Part shown: positions 14,623-15,172 of the stretch, one piece after another
Layout of the letters: each line of letters opens with the position of its first letter
How positions within the stretch are numbered: position 1 is the stretch's first letter
From: Bacteroidales bacterium
Lineage (GTDB): Bacteria > Bacteroidota > Bacteroidia > Bacteroidales > WCHB1-69
Assembly: GCA_017964755.1 (NCBI GenBank)
Contig: JAGCRI010000140.1
Location: forward strand, 1-15,172
Direction of reading: 5' to 3'
Length of the DNA: 15,172 nucleotides
The notes under the pieces: model-generated
Database searches by the model: none
Told to the model about the DNA's origin: nothing
What the model saw: only the letters and a program-made list of their open reading frames with translations
Program-made: the position numbers and the translations under genes

Positions 14623-15172
14623 TCAAGATTGCAACGCTGCTATCTGTTCTTCAGACAATCCTGTGGCTTTCACGACATCTGAAATGGAAATGCCAAGCTT
14701 CAGTAAATTGCGTGCAGTTTGTAGAATAGCTTCTTCCCTGCCTTTCTCTAATCCTTTCTCGAAGCCTTCATCCATTCCCAATTTGCGGTGGTATTTCATC
14801 GCGTCTTTCACGTCCTCATACTCCAGCACACTCTTCTCATAGTCCTGTTTTTCCATGGCGTTCAGTTTTGAAATGTTACATTCCTCAAACAGTTCGTGGA
14901 ATACCCCGTATTGCTTCGGTATGTCCGCCTCCCTCATCTGCCACATGTTCTTTATCGCGTAGCACCACTTCTCCTTGTCGTCTGCAAACTGCACAAACTG
15001 TTTTATGCGTGCAAATTTACTCAAATCTATCAAAAGGAACGACATCTTGTCCAAAAAAATGTTGTTTTTGTCATCTTTGAGCATCACATGGAGAATAAAG
15101 TCATCGCTGTTGCGAAGCTCTTTGATTTTGAAATCTGCAAGTACGATTGATATGACTTTAGGGTACCGGTAC
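14623..15172 (-). CDS. Rpn-family / PD-(D/E)XK nuclease putative transposase, C-terminal part
   Basis: The frame enters from the right edge and is open for 182 codons to the TGA at 14625-14623; the N-terminus, including the PD-(D/E)XK catalytic residues, lies outside the window. A GTG at 15087 lies inside the conserved domain and is not the start. The visible part begins YRYPKVISIVLADFKIKE, the family's PVYxIxILDF-like strand, followed by DDFILHVMLKDDKNNIFLDK and a helical region, and ends with the family's characteristic basic/acidic EKGLEKGREEA repeat and ARNLLKLGISISDVVKATGLSEEQI, a short helix-turn-helix-like tail. Members (PF12784 and related) are RecA-independent recombination-promoting nucleases, often multicopy. 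Several palindromes lie just downstream. Confidence 0.87.
   Translation of the reverse strand, partial: YRYPKVISIVLADFKIKELRNSDDFILHVMLKDDKNNIFLDKMSFLLIDLSKFARIKQFVQFADDKEKWCYAIKNMWQMREADIPKQYGVFHELFEECNISKLNAMEKQDYEKSVLEYEDVKDAMKYHRKLGMDEGFEKGLEKGREEAILQTARNLLKLGISISDVVKATGLSEEQIAALQS

Overview
The window comes from a Bacteroidota genome, most likely a member of the Bacteroidales. The evidence is as follows. Three genes are preceded by the phylum's housekeeping promoter signature (TAnnTTTG, each time as TATCTTTG, with a TTG about 20-21 nt upstream). Shine-Dalgarno sequences are generally absent. NusB is of the long (~318 aa) Bacteroidota type. One protein carries a type IX secretion (T9SS) C-terminal sorting domain, and a FISUMP-domain protein and a Bacteroidota lipoprotein are present. 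The DNA is moderately AT-rich, and intergenic regions are very AT-rich.

Layout. (1) Positions 1-2051, minus strand: the 5' part of a large secreted surface protein that runs off the left edge. It has a signal peptide, a Bacteroidota N-terminal domain, an Ala/Asn/Tyr-rich stalk with 81-bp tandem repeats, a short linker domain and three Fn3-like modules. It is not delimited by a start and stop inside the window, so simple ORF lists miss it. (2) 2052-2301: divergent AT-rich promoter region. (3) 2302-7686, plus strand: a tight cluster of queA (queuosine tRNA modification), a lipoprotein, xseA (exonuclease VII large subunit) and an MBOAT O-acyltransferase, with gaps of 5 and 3 nt and an 11-nt overlap. 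(4) 7758-9152: a secreted FISUMP-domain protein with its own promoter; its N-terminal domain is paralogous to that of the minus-strand protein in (1). (5) 9231-13639: nusB, carbamate kinase, class I mannose-6-phosphate isomerase and a T9SS-secreted right-handed beta-helix protein, with gaps of 38, 9 and 39 nt and only one recognisable promoter, in front of nusB. (6) 13656-14303, minus: an unrecognised three-helix membrane protein, convergent with the beta-helix gene. (7) 14304-14622: non-coding stretch with an 8-G run and several palindromes. (8) 14623-15172, minus: the C-terminal part of an Rpn/PD-(D/E)XK-family putative transposase gene that enters from the right edge.

How the genes relate. 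Housekeeping functions (tRNA modification, DNA repair, transcription antitermination, sugar-phosphate metabolism) are interleaved with cell-surface and exported proteins. I see no complete defence system, CRISPR array, tRNA or rRNA. The most distinctive signals are: the minus-strand surface protein, whose 27-aa repeats differ only at synonymous third positions and carry regularly spaced D-(S/T)-A triplets resembling the Bacteroidota O-glycosylation sequon; five 22-residue repeats in the XseA helical region; a ~47-residue hydrophobic insertion in the MBOAT active-site region; and the palindrome cluster beside the Rpn-family gene.
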